Of a stretch of DNA of 44,882 nt, positions 1 through 7,075 are shown one piece after another; positions within the stretch are counted from its first letter, which is position 1; each line of letters starts with the position of its first letter. The position numbers were made by a program, and so were the translations under genes. Source of the stretch: Flagellimonas abyssi (GTDB taxonomy: Bacteria; Bacteroidota; Bacteroidia; Flavobacteriales; Flavobacteriaceae); assembly GCF_019457905.1 (NCBI RefSeq), contig NZ_JAHZSV010000037.1:1-44882 (forward strand), read 5' to 3'. Below the pieces are notes generated by a model. The model saw only the letters and a program-made list of their open reading frames with translations, was not told where the DNA came from and did not search any database.

Positions 1-40
1 TTTCATCCGGCGCGGGTGGCTCAGTTTACCCGGCTCATCC
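1..40. mobile_element. Possible end fragment of an IS21-like element
   Basis: The window opens with GTGGCTCAGTTT between CCGG-type words (CCGGCGCGG before, ACCCGG after). Repeated GTGGCTCA-TTT-CCGG modules are remembered as typical of IS21-family ends in Bacteroidota and Proteobacteria. Only one module is visible and no istA or istB gene lies in the window, so this is a weak, partial call at the edge. Confidence 0.25.
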
Positions 41-61
41 ATATTTGAACTTTTAAGGTGA

Positions 62-367
62 TTAATTCAATTGACATTTATCGAATGTCTTATTGAAATT
101 ACGAATCCGTTTAGCCTTAAATTCTTTGTCTTTCTCTTCATATTCTGCCAAAAACATTACATCTCTTGTATCAATTATTGCAGTTCTAAGGTATTTTTCA
201 AGCTTGTTTAAATCACCCTTAGCTAAAAATACTATACATCGAATTACCCTATCATTTTTTAGATAATCTGTCTCTGAAATGGCTTTGCTAAGTAGTTCAT
301 TTGCATTACTAGCCAAATCTTTGAAATCAAGTTTTATTCTTTGTTGAATATCCTCTTTGAAGGTCAT
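62..367 (-). CDS. Hypothetical protein, 101 aa, charged and helical
   Basis: A complete small ORF, rich in Lys, Asp and Glu, with no signal peptide or membrane segment. I do not recognise the family. Its ATG (365-367) sits directly inside the shared junction motif ATCGTTTATTTGAACTTT (366-383, plus-strand reading), which also precedes the two genes upstream of it. It is the last of three minus-strand genes with the same junction signature, which suggests a stepwise-acquired gene array rather than a classical operon. Function unknown; orphan immunity or accessory protein is possible from context only. Confidence 0.6.
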   Translation of the reverse strand: MTFKEDIQQRIKLDFKDLASNANELLSKAISETDYLKNDRVIRCIVFLAKGDLNKLEKYLRTAIIDTRDVMFLAEYEEKDKEFKAKRIRNFNKTFDKCQLN

Positions 368-383
368 CGTTTATTTGAACTTT
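366..383 (-). repeat. Junction motif copy, ATCGTTTATTTGAACTTT
   Basis: One of three near-identical 18-nt words at gene junctions: 366-383, 884-901 and 1514-1531 (one C for T in the last). A shorter form, ATTTGAACTTTT, lies at 43-54 at the end of the array. All have the same orientation relative to the three minus-strand genes (AAAGTTCAAATAARCGAT in the sense of transcription). It does not match the TAnnTTTG promoter on the coding strand and has no strong hairpin, so a recombination junction or an RNA/DNA-binding site are both open. Confidence 0.7.
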
Positions 384-386
384 TGT

Positions 387-869
387 TTAAACATTTCTTC
401 CAAAATCGAAATTGTCATAAATATATTTTTCCATTAATTCTTTATCTGTCCTGTTTTTCAACACTAACAGCTCATTATTTTTATGTGTTCTATAATTCAT
501 TAAGAACTTCGATTTCCCACTTCTTGATAATTCAGAAAATTCAAATCGGTTAGGGTCAAACTTGTCTGTTATCAATTCCTCCTTTTGAACTCTGTCAAGA
601 AATTTCATCTTCCGAGTCATTTTTCCACTTTGCTCATCTATTTCCAACACAGAGTAATATATACTAGCTGCGAATCGATAAAATGTATAACCCATTAAGG
701 TCAGAATGGCCACCCAAATTCCAACCAATAATCCTAAAAAATAAATCAAAATAAAGAACGAAGCCGAAGTCCAAATTATCAGTTCTTTCCATCTGAATGG
801 GATTCGGTCACTCAGGGTATGAACGCTTCCATTTTTGGAAATCCTAAAGTAATCTTCGTTTTCGTTCAT
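387..869 (-). CDS. Hypothetical two-TM membrane protein, 160 aa
   Basis: The N-terminal 25 residues are polar. They are followed by two closely spaced hydrophobic segments at about residues 29-52 and 53-72 (FFILIYFLGLLVGIWVAI, then LMGYTFYRF), and a soluble C-terminal part of about 90 residues with many charged positions. This is the layout of a small inner-membrane protein with a cytoplasmic tail. The start ATG (867-869) is 15 nt downstream (in transcription sense) of the shared junction motif at 884-901. No family is recognised. It sits between a DUF3885 gene and the 101-aa gene in the minus-strand array. Confidence 0.65.
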   Translation of the reverse strand: MNENEDYFRISKNGSVHTLSDRIPFRWKELIIWTSASFFILIYFLGLLVGIWVAILTLMGYTFYRFAASIYYSVLEIDEQSGKMTRKMKFLDRVQKEELITDKFDPNRFEFSELSRSGKSKFLMNYRTHKNNELLVLKNRTDKELMEKYIYDNFDFGRNV

Positions 870-883
870 TGGAGTTTAACTGA

Positions 884-901
884 ATCGTTTATTTGAACTT
901 T
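884..901 (-). repeat. Junction motif copy, ATCGTTTATTTGAACTTT
   Basis: Identical to the copy at 366-383. It lies in the 45-bp gap between the stop of the DUF3885 gene and the start of the two-TM protein gene. Confidence 0.7.
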
Positions 902-914
902 AGTTTGGTTTCAT

Positions 915-1487
915 TTACAATCCATCTTCCCTCTCTGAAAGCCAATCTTTGTATTTGTCCCTTAGGCTATCTCTTTTCTCCATCGAATCAACAATCAAAT
1001 CAACCCCACCATCATAGGGTGCAATGACACATTTCTTTGACGGACTGACAAACATTGCTCTTATCTCATCATCTGCAATTGCCGTAAGAATTTCATCTCT
1101 GTTTCCATTTTCCCATTTTACGTAAATGTCAAAATACATTTCGTCTTCATATTCTTCTGGTCTTTCCTTATGTAAGTCAATAGTCCAAACTTTAAGAAAT
1201 CCTCCAAATTCAGTCAGTTCTTCGTTGTTGTCCTTAGGTTGGTCGCTCGTGTAGAGTCCGAATGAAATAAAAACATCTGATTTTTCTCCAATCAGGTCGT
1301 TAATCAATTGATTTTGTCGGTCCAGTAGAATTTTATATTCCTCCATAGAGTCTGCATACCTTTTTGATTCAGGAAGGCTATGAACTCTTAACCACCTGTC
1401 AGGATAGTTCCATTTTAATTCGTGGTTGATTGGTAACGATTCTGGATACTCCTTATTCCAATAGTGTATGAATTCGTTTTCTGTCAT
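915..1487 (-). CDS. DUF3885 domain-containing protein, 190 aa
   Basis: A soluble acidic protein. The segment RWLRVHSLPESKRYADS near residue 32 and the later SPSKKCVIAPYDGG near residue 148 resemble signatures I associate with DUF3885. No catalytic motif is evident and the biochemical role of the family is unknown to me. The start is the ATG at 1485-1487. The junction motif (1514-1531) lies just upstream, as for the two following genes. DUF3885-type proteins often appear as orphan genes in variable regions, so an immunity-like or accessory role is possible but not shown. Confidence 0.7.
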   Translation of the reverse strand: MTENEFIHYWNKEYPESLPINHELKWNYPDRWLRVHSLPESKRYADSMEEYKILLDRQNQLINDLIGEKSDVFISFGLYTSDQPKDNNEELTEFGGFLKVWTIDLHKERPEEYEDEMYFDIYVKWENGNRDEILTAIADDEIRAMFVSPSKKCVIAPYDGGVDLIVDSMEKRDSLRDKYKDWLSEREDGL

Positions 1488-1841
1488 CTATAAAGGGTAG
1501 CTCTTCTGGATTAATCGCTTATTTGAACTTTCTTTAAATGTAGGAAATTCCCATTAATAAAAAATCGAGTTTTCGGTGAAAGGGGAGTAAAACAGTCAAT
1601 CGGGCCATATAAATTTAACTTCAAAATAGGGGTAATAAAGGGTCTAATTGGGAAACCAATTAAGTGTACCGAAAAAGTAAACTATTTAGAATAAGTGAAC
1701 TTGTTTTAGAGTGAAATTTCAATAAAGCGGTACCTTAAAAACACTGGTCTTGAAATGGAAGTCGGAATAAGAGCGAACGAAGCAAAGCGAAGTGCTGCAA
1801 GCCCCAAATCTTGCCAAACTAATTTACTGAGCGAGGCAATA
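1488..1841. other. Intergenic region without a recognised gene
   Basis: 354 bp between the three-gene array and the XRE regulator. It holds the junction motif copy at 1514-1531 and otherwise AT-rich sequence with multiple stops in all frames. No tRNA, clear terminator or repeat was recognised. Confidence 0.5.
1514..1531 (-). repeat. Junction motif copy, ATCGCTTATTTGAACTTT
   Basis: Same motif with one substitution, upstream of the DUF3885 gene. It is the first (promoter-proximal) copy of the array. Confidence 0.65.
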
Positions 1842-2228
1842 TCAGTCTTTATTTAACTGTTTCTCCAAGGAGGCTACCTTTTCCTTTTCAGCTTGGACAA
1901 GACGCTCATAAAGTTCGATTATTTTCTCAATTGGATTGATAGTGCAGAGATAATTGTTGTTATTGGAACTGTTGTCCTTAAAAGTATTGTTGATTATATT
2001 AAATACAGCTTCTTCAGAGAAATTCTCAATACCTTCTTTTGTTACTCCTAGAATAGAAGCAATCTCCTCCAACTTGATGTCATCCACCTTTTCACTATTT
2101 TCAATGTTCGAAATGGCCTGTTGACTTATACCCAATTGATCAGCAAGTGTTTCCTGCTTCATACCACGAAGTTCCCTGATCCTACTGATCTTTCTGCCTA
2201 TATGATTGTTCTTGGTCTTTGTCTCCAT
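1842..2228 (-). CDS. XRE-family helix-turn-helix transcriptional regulator, 128 aa
   Basis: Residues 10-70 form a Cro/C1-type HTH: IGRKISRIRELRGMKQETLA, then LGISQQAISNIE as recognition helix, then LEEIASILGVT. A polar linker (KDNSSNNNNYL) leads to a C-terminal coiled coil (IIELYERLVQAEKEKVASLEKQL) that probably mediates oligomerisation. This two-part layout is common for small Bacteroidota regulators of mobile elements. The gene diverges from the three-gene cluster at 2373-4320, and the shared 144-bp intergenic region carries a repeated TAAAATACAA word, so it probably controls itself and the cluster. A TATATTTG box lies only 4 nt upstream of the ATG, implying an almost leaderless mRNA. Confidence 0.9.
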   Translation of the reverse strand: METKTKNNHIGRKISRIRELRGMKQETLADQLGISQQAISNIENSEKVDDIKLEEIASILGVTKEGIENFSEEAVFNIINNTFKDNSSNNNNYLCTINPIEKIIELYERLVQAEKEKVASLEKQLNKD

Positions 2229-2232
2229 ATCT

Positions 2233-2240
2233 CAAATATA
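2233..2240 (-). promoter_or_regulatory. TATATTTG -7 box for the XRE gene
   Basis: The minus strand reads TATATTTG, a match to the Bacteroidota -7 consensus TAnnTTTG. The predicted transcription start falls at or next to the ATG (2228). A matching -33 TTTG at normal spacing is not obvious. Confidence 0.5.
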
Positions 2241-2266
2241 GGGTGTTTCCCACAATAATCCGATTG

Positions 2267-2297
2267 TAAAATACAAAACTGGTTCAATAAAATACAA
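2267..2297. promoter_or_regulatory. Direct repeat TAAAATACAA, candidate operator
   Basis: TAAAATACAA occurs at 2267-2276 and again at 2288-2297. The spacing is 21 bp, two helical turns, so both copies face the same side of DNA. The position between divergent genes and next to an HTH gene makes an XRE operator likely. A variant (TAAAATACAT) precedes the gene at 3973. Confidence 0.5.
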
Positions 2298-2372
2298 GTG
2301 CCCATAGTGGGGTACTTGGGAATGTGGCCTTAATATGGTCAATGATTCTCGAACCTTTTAAAACACAATCCT

Positions 2373-3584
2373 ATGACACATGGCACAAACATACCGGAAA
2401 ACTTTGAAAGAGCCGAAGAGCTGTCCGAATTGCTCGACAGCATTCTTAACATCATAACCATCGACAGGGCCTTTCTATCTAAGAAACAAATCGAGGGAAA
2501 CACCGAATATTTTTTCCTTACCCTTTTTGTGGATGTCAACAATGACCCCTTGCCCAATGAGATCCGATCACTGGTTGCAAAGAAAGGAAAGAAGTATCCT
2601 TACTTCAGGATTAGGGTCTACACTGAAAACCAATCCGAAACAGGTCTTGAAAGAGGATCACTCTATTTTTTGGAACATTGTTGTCTTGGGAAGACCGTCT
2701 TCGCCCATCCGGAGGGGGAGAACATCATGGACTATTCAACAATGGCATACGAGACCTTAATGAAGAGGGCCACTCGGTATCATAAATCGGAATTGGCAAA
2801 AGTAAATACCTTTGCCAATACTGCGAACATTTTGATTAAGGAAGGGGACTACTCCATTGCCGCTTTCAACATGCACCAGGCCTTTGAACTTTCGTTCCGG
2901 TTCATCGAACAGATGTGCATAGGGAGAAGTATGGTTACACACAGTATCATCAGCCATATCAACTATTGCAAACAGTTCTTTCCCACCCTGCAACCTTTTT
3001 TGGAATCTTCCGATATCAAGAACAATGAACTGTTGCTCCTTTTGGAACATGCCTACAGTGTAGCCCGTTATGGCAATGAGTTTGAGATTACAAAGGTAGA
3101 GACCAAGACCATCCAATCACAGATGAAGGAATTCATCCAAGAGGTTGAAAGCATTTTCAATAGGCACCTTGACCAGTGTAAAGAGCATATCGAAGGAATC
3201 GAAAAGGATTTTGAGAAAGCATTCCCGAAAGTAGCCGAGGAAGTAGGGAACAATAATGAGGCATCATTAGTTGACCAATTGAAGGAACTGGAAAAGGAAC
3301 ACTTCTTTGCGCTGAAGCCCTATATTCCTGAAAAGGGCCTGTACAGCATCGACCTAATAACCGAGGGATATGGAGAAACTTCATTTATAATCTCCGACCT
3401 TATTAAGGTCTGTATCACTGCTTTGGAAAACGAAAATTTCTCGACACGTTCCGTTCCCCAACCTCACAGCAATATTAGCGGGGTTCTCGGATATATACTT
3501 GATCTGATACCCCATGATGAAATGGCTTTCTTGGACAAAGTCAGAAAACTGCTTTCGGAACAAAATACAACCACAACCCAATAA
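2373..3584 (+). CDS. Nucleotidyltransferase-like / HEPN domain protein with C-terminal module, 403 aa
   Basis: Three parts are visible. Residues about 1-115 resemble a degenerate nucleotidyltransferase fold (YFFLTLFVDV, then RIRVYTE, then LYFLEHCCLGKTVF), without a clear GS-D-D active site. Residues about 150-270 look like a HEPN helical bundle (GDYSIAAFNMHQAFELSFRF, later LEHAYSVARYGNEFEI), without the Rx4-6H RNase motif. Residues about 320-400 carry a module (ISDLIKVCITALENEN ... MAFLDKVRKLLSE) that recurs in the next gene. NT-HEPN proteins of this type are familiar from Bacteroidota mobile regions. It heads a tight three-gene unit (gaps of 10 and 30 bp) and diverges from the XRE regulator. 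Molecular function unknown. Confidence 0.7.
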   Translation: MTHGTNIPENFERAEELSELLDSILNIITIDRAFLSKKQIEGNTEYFFLTLFVDVNNDPLPNEIRSLVAKKGKKYPYFRIRVYTENQSETGLERGSLYFLEHCCLGKTVFAHPEGENIMDYSTMAYETLMKRATRYHKSELAKVNTFANTANILIKEGDYSIAAFNMHQAFELSFRFIEQMCIGRSMVTHSIISHINYCKQFFPTLQPFLESSDIKNNELLLLLEHAYSVARYGNEFEITKVETKTIQSQMKEFIQEVESIFNRHLDQCKEHIEGIEKDFEKAFPKVAEEVGNNNEASLVDQLKELEKEHFFALKPYIPEKGLYSIDLITEGYGETSFIISDLIKVCITALENENFSTRSVPQPHSNISGVLGYILDLIPHDEMAFLDKVRKLLSEQNTTTTQ

Positions 3585-3594
3585 ATCCATACAC

Positions 3595-3942
3595 ATGAAA
3601 TCAAAGCAACAAAGGTTAAAGACCTTGGAAGAGATACAACAGCTCAGGAACAATCTTTCTGGACTATTGGGAAACAAAAAGGCCATCGACCCCAATGGAA
3701 ATTATGTGACTTTCGAGGTCAGGGACAACAACCACCTTTTGACACAGATCATTAGTCTTTTGGAGGTTTGTGTGTTTGCGCTTGATGGGGATGGGATGAT
3801 GTTGTTTCCGGCCAACCAAAATGCATCAAAAGCGGACAGTGTAATCCATGTGTTGGAACTGGTATTGAGAATCCTTCCCGATAGCCAAATGTATTATTTG
3901 GACAAACTGGATGAAATACTATCGAAACTAGAAAAAAGGTAA
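3595..3942 (+). CDS. Hypothetical protein sharing the C-terminal module of its neighbour, 115 aa
   Basis: The start is the ATG at 3595, 10 bp after the upstream stop; the longer reading from 3514 overlaps the HEPN gene and is not preferred. About residues 1-40 are charged and helical. Residues about 50-115 (TQIISLLEVCVFALDGDG ... VLELVLRILPDSQMYYLDKL) align by pattern with the last 80 residues of the preceding protein: hydrophobic helix, VC+-AL, variable loop, VL--IL-L+P---M-+LDK+--+LS. This suggests duplication or a common interaction surface. No known family recognised. Confidence 0.65.
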   Translation: MKSKQQRLKTLEEIQQLRNNLSGLLGNKKAIDPNGNYVTFEVRDNNHLLTQIISLLEVCVFALDGDGMMLFPANQNASKADSVIHVLELVLRILPDSQMYYLDKLDEILSKLEKR

Positions 3943-3972
3943 CCCTATCAATCAAGTCAAATAAAATACATC

Positions 3973-4320
3973 ATGAATACAAACGAAGAAAAGCTCCTAA
4001 AGGATTTGAGACACCACTCGAACGACCATTCCCCTACCTTGGTTCCCCATCCTTGGTTCAAGGACAAGTTCCAACCCACATTTTTCTATGTTGACGGCCA
4101 TGCTGATCTATTGTTGACCGTTCGTGCACTGTTATACCTTTCTATGAGGACAATAAATCCCGAGGTTGGCTCTTACGATGTAATGGACAGGAACGAAGAG
4201 GAATTCATTCATCAAGCATTGACCATAGCCAACCGCTTGATGCCTGTCGGGGAAGAGGCATTGATGGACTATTTGAACCTATTTTATCGGGAAGAAAAGA
4301 AAGCTAAAGGGGAGGAATGA
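3973..4320 (+). CDS. Hypothetical protein, third gene of the XRE-linked cluster, 115 aa
   Basis: A soluble protein with a His/Pro-rich N-terminal part (HHSNDHSPTLVPHPWFKDKF) and a helical C-terminal half (LLTVRALLYLSM ... ALTIANRLMPVGEEALMDYL). The C-terminal half loosely repeats the same helix-loop-helix pattern as the two genes before it (L--VR-LL-L, then A+-I-N-LMP---ALMDYL). It is 30 bp downstream of the previous stop, so probably co-transcribed. Not recognised. The His cluster could bind metal, but nothing proves it. Confidence 0.65.
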   Translation: MNTNEEKLLKDLRHHSNDHSPTLVPHPWFKDKFQPTFFYVDGHADLLLTVRALLYLSMRTINPEVGSYDVMDRNEEEFIHQALTIANRLMPVGEEALMDYLNLFYREEKKAKGEE

Positions 4321-4460
4321 TTAAGGAGTGGTAAAAAGGTTTTTTCTTGAAATAAGCAGAGGGCTTTATGATTTTTACACTAAAAATGACATCTACACAG
4401 AAAGCTCAGGCAGTCAAAAGAATTGCTTCATAATAACATTAGATCAAAGCCTTAAACAAA

Positions 4461-4652
4461 CATTTTTTCATAAAAAATTCATTGATTTTATTGGGTTGAG
4501 AGCATTTTTTCATCAAAAACGAAAATCAATTTATAAAATTGATTATTCAAATAATGGTCTACTTTTTCAATTCAACGAGATTTCAAAAAATCGTTTTTTA
4601 GTCAAAAATCCATTGGTTTTACAGGGCTGAAGGCCTTTTTTAGTCAAAAATG
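4461..4652. repeat. Two diverged 61-bp direct repeats
   Basis: Copy 1 at 4461-4521, copy 2 at 4592-4652. Both follow the order T6, CAAAAAT-like block, CATTG-TTTTA, GGG-TGA, GC, T6, TCAAAAA. The period is 131 bp, not a multiple of three, which argues against a repeated protein motif. Origin unknown; remnants of an element end or of a duplicated regulatory RNA are possible. Confidence 0.5.
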
Positions 4653-4710
4653 CTTTAAATGCCATTGTTCAGTATTTTTGAAAAACACCCTAAAAATGGT
4701 CTTTTCCGAA

Positions 4711-4752
4711 GGAAAATGAATCAATAGCACCGCGCTAGCGTGCTATCCTCTT
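4711..4752 (+). repeat. Hairpin copy A with CTCTTGCTTTAC tail
   Basis: ATAGCAC pairs with GTGCTAT (7 bp). One C is then bulged, a 2-bp inner stem closes a GCTA tetraloop, and the arm is followed by CCTCTTGCTTTAC. The same architecture recurs at 7076-7112 with different stem bases. The two copies flank the AbiE toxin-antitoxin locus. Confidence 0.6.
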
Positions 4753-4913
4753 GCTTTACATTTTTCGGCCCGCTCGCGGGACAAAATGAAAGCCTCCATT
4801 TAACCGAAAATGGTGATAGGTGTGTACTGGCCTTTCAGTATAAATATGGGATGATTGGTAATATAAACAGCTATTATTTTTCTTTCACGGATGAATGTTT
4901 TAATTTTGTTCAT

Positions 4914-4921
4914 TATATTTG
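4914..4921 (+). promoter_or_regulatory. TATATTTG -7 box of the AbiE operon
   Basis: Exact TAnnTTTG match. The transcription start predicted a few bases downstream falls inside the palindrome at 4924-4942, which fits repression by the antitoxin. Confidence 0.5.
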
Positions 4922-4923
4922 AG

Positions 4924-4942
4924 TGTTCATGTTTCATGAACA
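4924..4942. promoter_or_regulatory. Perfect palindrome TGTTCATG-TTT-CATGAACA, likely antitoxin operator
   Basis: An 8-bp perfect inverted repeat around a 3-bp centre, directly after the -7 box. A further half-site, TGAACATG, lies at 4954-4961. AbiEi-type antitoxins are known to autoregulate through inverted repeats in their promoter. This site also helps choose the antitoxin start, because the GTG at 4923 would place the operator inside the coding region. Confidence 0.6.
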
Positions 4943-4958
4943 AATAAAAAAAGTGAAC

Positions 4959-5963
4959 ATGTCATTTGATTTTATAACATTCATGAAGTTTTTGGAGGCC
5001 CTTGATATTGAAATCGAGGCCAAATTTTTGAATGCTCAACAGACTTCAGAATTACCGGTTTATTCAATTGACGGGCATAAAGTTTCGGTGTATTTTAGAA
5101 ATGAAATTCGTCAGCATAATATTCCCGCCATACTGAGAGAAAAAAAAGAACTTCCGATTCTCGTTGTGGCCAACTATTTAACACCAAAGGCCAAGGAAAT
5201 GTTACGTGAATATAAGTTCAATTATTTAGACAGTTATGGTAATGCCTATTTGAACCTATCTCCGCTAAAGGTGTATTTGGAAAACAATAATGCATCGCCC
5301 TATGTGAAACCTTCTTCCAAGATATTTACCCAAGCAGGGGGACAATTAATATTTCAATTTCTACAAGACCCACAACTGGTCAATGAAACACAACGGTATT
5401 TGGCGGATAATAGCATGATATCCTTGGGTAGCGTCAGTAAGATTATACAGGGGCTCTCTGAGTATGGGTATCTAGTTTCCCAAGATGGCAAAGATAAATA
5501 CCAACTTTTGGAGTATGAAGAACTTTTAGATCGATGGATTCCGTTGGTCAACGAAAAGATATTGCCCAAATACTACCTCGGCACATTTTCTTTTTCGGTG
5601 GGTATGAAAGATGAGTGGAAAAAAAAATATTTACGTCCCCAGATATTTTGGAGTGGAGAACCAGCTGCGGCTCTGCTTACGAATAATTTTTTTCCAGAAA
5701 AATTCAGCATGTTCACCACCTTTGAAAGTAATAAGGACATAATGCAAACCTTAAAGCTTGTTCCAAATCAAAATGGGAATATCAAATTATACAAACCCTT
5801 TTGGTTACAAACCAACCAAATGGATAACGTGGCAAACTATTTAAATGATATAAATGTTGTACCCCCAGTTTTGGTTTATGCCGAATTAATTTATTCCGGT
5901 GAACCAAGGAATTTGGAAATAGCACAAAAGATATTTAATGAGCATATCAAACCAAAGCTTTAA
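4959..5963 (+). CDS. abiEi: AbiEi-type antitoxin, type IV toxin-antitoxin system
   Basis: Role: DNA-binding antitoxin that protects from the downstream nucleotidyltransferase toxin and represses the operon. The mid-protein segment after residue 110 (SSKIFTQAGGQLIFQFLQDP ... SMISLGSVSKIIQGLSEYGYLVSQD) reads as a winged helix, and the C-terminal half has the AbiEi-like layout (YYLGTFSFSVGM, FWSGEPAAALLTNNFFPE). The ATG at 4959 gives 334 aa; the open frame extends to GTG 4923 (346 aa), but the operator palindrome lies there. The stop overlaps the toxin start region (toxin ATG at 5938), so the two are translationally coupled. Family assignment is from recognition of the segment pattern and the neighbour. 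Confidence 0.8.
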   Translation: MSFDFITFMKFLEALDIEIEAKFLNAQQTSELPVYSIDGHKVSVYFRNEIRQHNIPAILREKKELPILVVANYLTPKAKEMLREYKFNYLDSYGNAYLNLSPLKVYLENNNASPYVKPSSKIFTQAGGQLIFQFLQDPQLVNETQRYLADNSMISLGSVSKIIQGLSEYGYLVSQDGKDKYQLLEYEELLDRWIPLVNEKILPKYYLGTFSFSVGMKDEWKKKYLRPQIFWSGEPAAALLTNNFFPEKFSMFTTFESNKDIMQTLKLVPNQNGNIKLYKPFWLQTNQMDNVANYLNDINVVPPVLVYAELIYSGEPRNLEIAQKIFNEHIKPKL

Positions 5964-6789
5964 AGAATATTCCTTTGCCCACCATGGTGAGGTATACAAA
6001 ATACTAGACACCGTATTTAGGGCAAATGGAATAGACTATTACCTTATTGGAGCAAACGCACGCGATGTTGCCTTTTATAAGGTAGGGGAAAAGCCGAAGC
6101 GGGCTACTGCGGATATTGATTTTGCTGTTATGGTACCCAACCATGAACAATTTGATGCCGTCAAGGAAGAATTGAAAAAGCATGGTTTTGAAAAATCCCA
6201 AGGAAATATGCCTTATAGTTTGTTCCATGCTGAATCCAAAACTACAATTGATCTATTGCCTTTTGGTGGTATTGAAGAGGAAAGAATGGTCCGATTTGCA
6301 GAAGGGAACCTTGAGCTTTCAGCTGTTGGATTGACGCAAGTATCTAAGGAGATTGAAAGTTTTGATCATCCTTATGGTATTGCATTGCCTGTTACCCCGG
6401 CCCATGGTCTGGTTATTCTAAAACTGATTGCTTGGTCCGAAAAACCAGGGGATAGGGAAAAAGACTTGGGGGATACCGCTAATATTTTACGCATTGCTTG
6501 GGCACTGTATGAACCAGAAATATTTAGGGAGAATGCGGAACATTCCGATTTGTTCGAAATGGAAAATTTCGACACCCGACTTGTTGGAGCAAGAATAATG
6601 GGGCGAAAAATGAAACGTATTTTGGTTCTTGATGCAGCATTGGAAGTGAAAATAAATAACTTATTGAATCAAGAGATACAGAATCCATCAAGTCCGCTTT
6701 CCATAGCTTTGGTCAAGGCCTTGGATTGTAGTATGAATCATGCAAAGGATATAATAAGGTCTCTGAAATTAGGTGTCACTGAAAATTAA
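5938..6789 (+). CDS. abiEii: AbiEii-type nucleotidyltransferase toxin, type IV toxin-antitoxin system
   Basis: The N-terminal 120 residues form a nucleotidyltransferase fold: YLIGANARDVAF provides the glycine/serine-like loop and ATADIDFAVMV provides the D-x-D metal-binding pair; TTIDLLPFGGI supplies the third acidic strand. The C-terminal half is helical (KLIAWSEKPGDREKDLGDTANIL is a typical KxxA-x-R-x-KDxxD signature). Family members block growth by nucleotidyl transfer, in some cases to tRNA. It overlaps the antitoxin by 26 bp. The acidic pair is intact, so the toxin is probably functional. Such pairs act in abortive infection or plasmid/island maintenance. Confidence 0.85.
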   Translation: MSISNQSFKEYSFAHHGEVYKILDTVFRANGIDYYLIGANARDVAFYKVGEKPKRATADIDFAVMVPNHEQFDAVKEELKKHGFEKSQGNMPYSLFHAESKTTIDLLPFGGIEEERMVRFAEGNLELSAVGLTQVSKEIESFDHPYGIALPVTPAHGLVILKLIAWSEKPGDREKDLGDTANILRIAWALYEPEIFRENAEHSDLFEMENFDTRLVGARIMGRKMKRILVLDAALEVKINNLLNQEIQNPSSPLSIALVKALDCSMNHAKDIIRSLKLGVTEN

Positions 6790-6936
6790 TGTCTTGAAAG
6801 TATCATTATGCCTGACACTTCTTTATTAATAAGGGAATTGACCTCTACAATATGGAGTATATCTTATTAGGGCTTTTCTTTCCCCGATTTTGAGTACTTA
6901 TCAAATCCTTTTTAAAGAATTAAGTTCATTTTATGG

Positions 6937-6991
6937 ATTTGCCGCAAATCTGCGCCTGTTTATAGGGTTTGTAATAGCATTTGCCGCAAAT
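6937..6991. repeat. Two copies of ATTTGCCGCAAAT
   Basis: A 13-nt palindromic word (odd centre) at 6937-6949 and 6979-6991, 42 bp apart, upstream of hairpin copy B. Similar words occur, from memory, in dispersed Flavobacteriaceae repeats. Confidence 0.5.
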
Positions 6992-7075
6992 TTCAATCGC
7001 TAGGAGCACTTTTTCAAAAACCTTTTGAATAATAAACCTCTGTTTTACAGCAGGTTGTTTGAAAATCATTCTGCG

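Larger units (their letters stand above)
4321..4922. other. Intergenic region with a degenerate 61-bp direct repeat
   Basis: 602 bp without a convincing gene. It contains two 61-bp copies (4461-4521 and 4592-4652, 46 of 61 positions equal by eye, period 131 bp), a hairpin with a CTCTTGCTTTAC tail (4711-4750 region), and the promoter of the downstream toxin-antitoxin pair. An ORF at 4328-4630 runs through it but looks spurious. Confidence 0.5.

Noticed and set aside
41..1531. Classical integron attC identity for the 18-nt junction word
   Set aside because: The word has no hairpin partner and GTTCAAA does not fit GTTRRRY. It was kept only as an unexplained junction repeat.
4328..4630. 100-aa plus-strand ORF after the three-gene cluster
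   Set aside because: It runs through AT-rich non-coding DNA containing half of an out-of-frame direct repeat, has low-complexity Phe/Lys composition, and lacks family resemblance.
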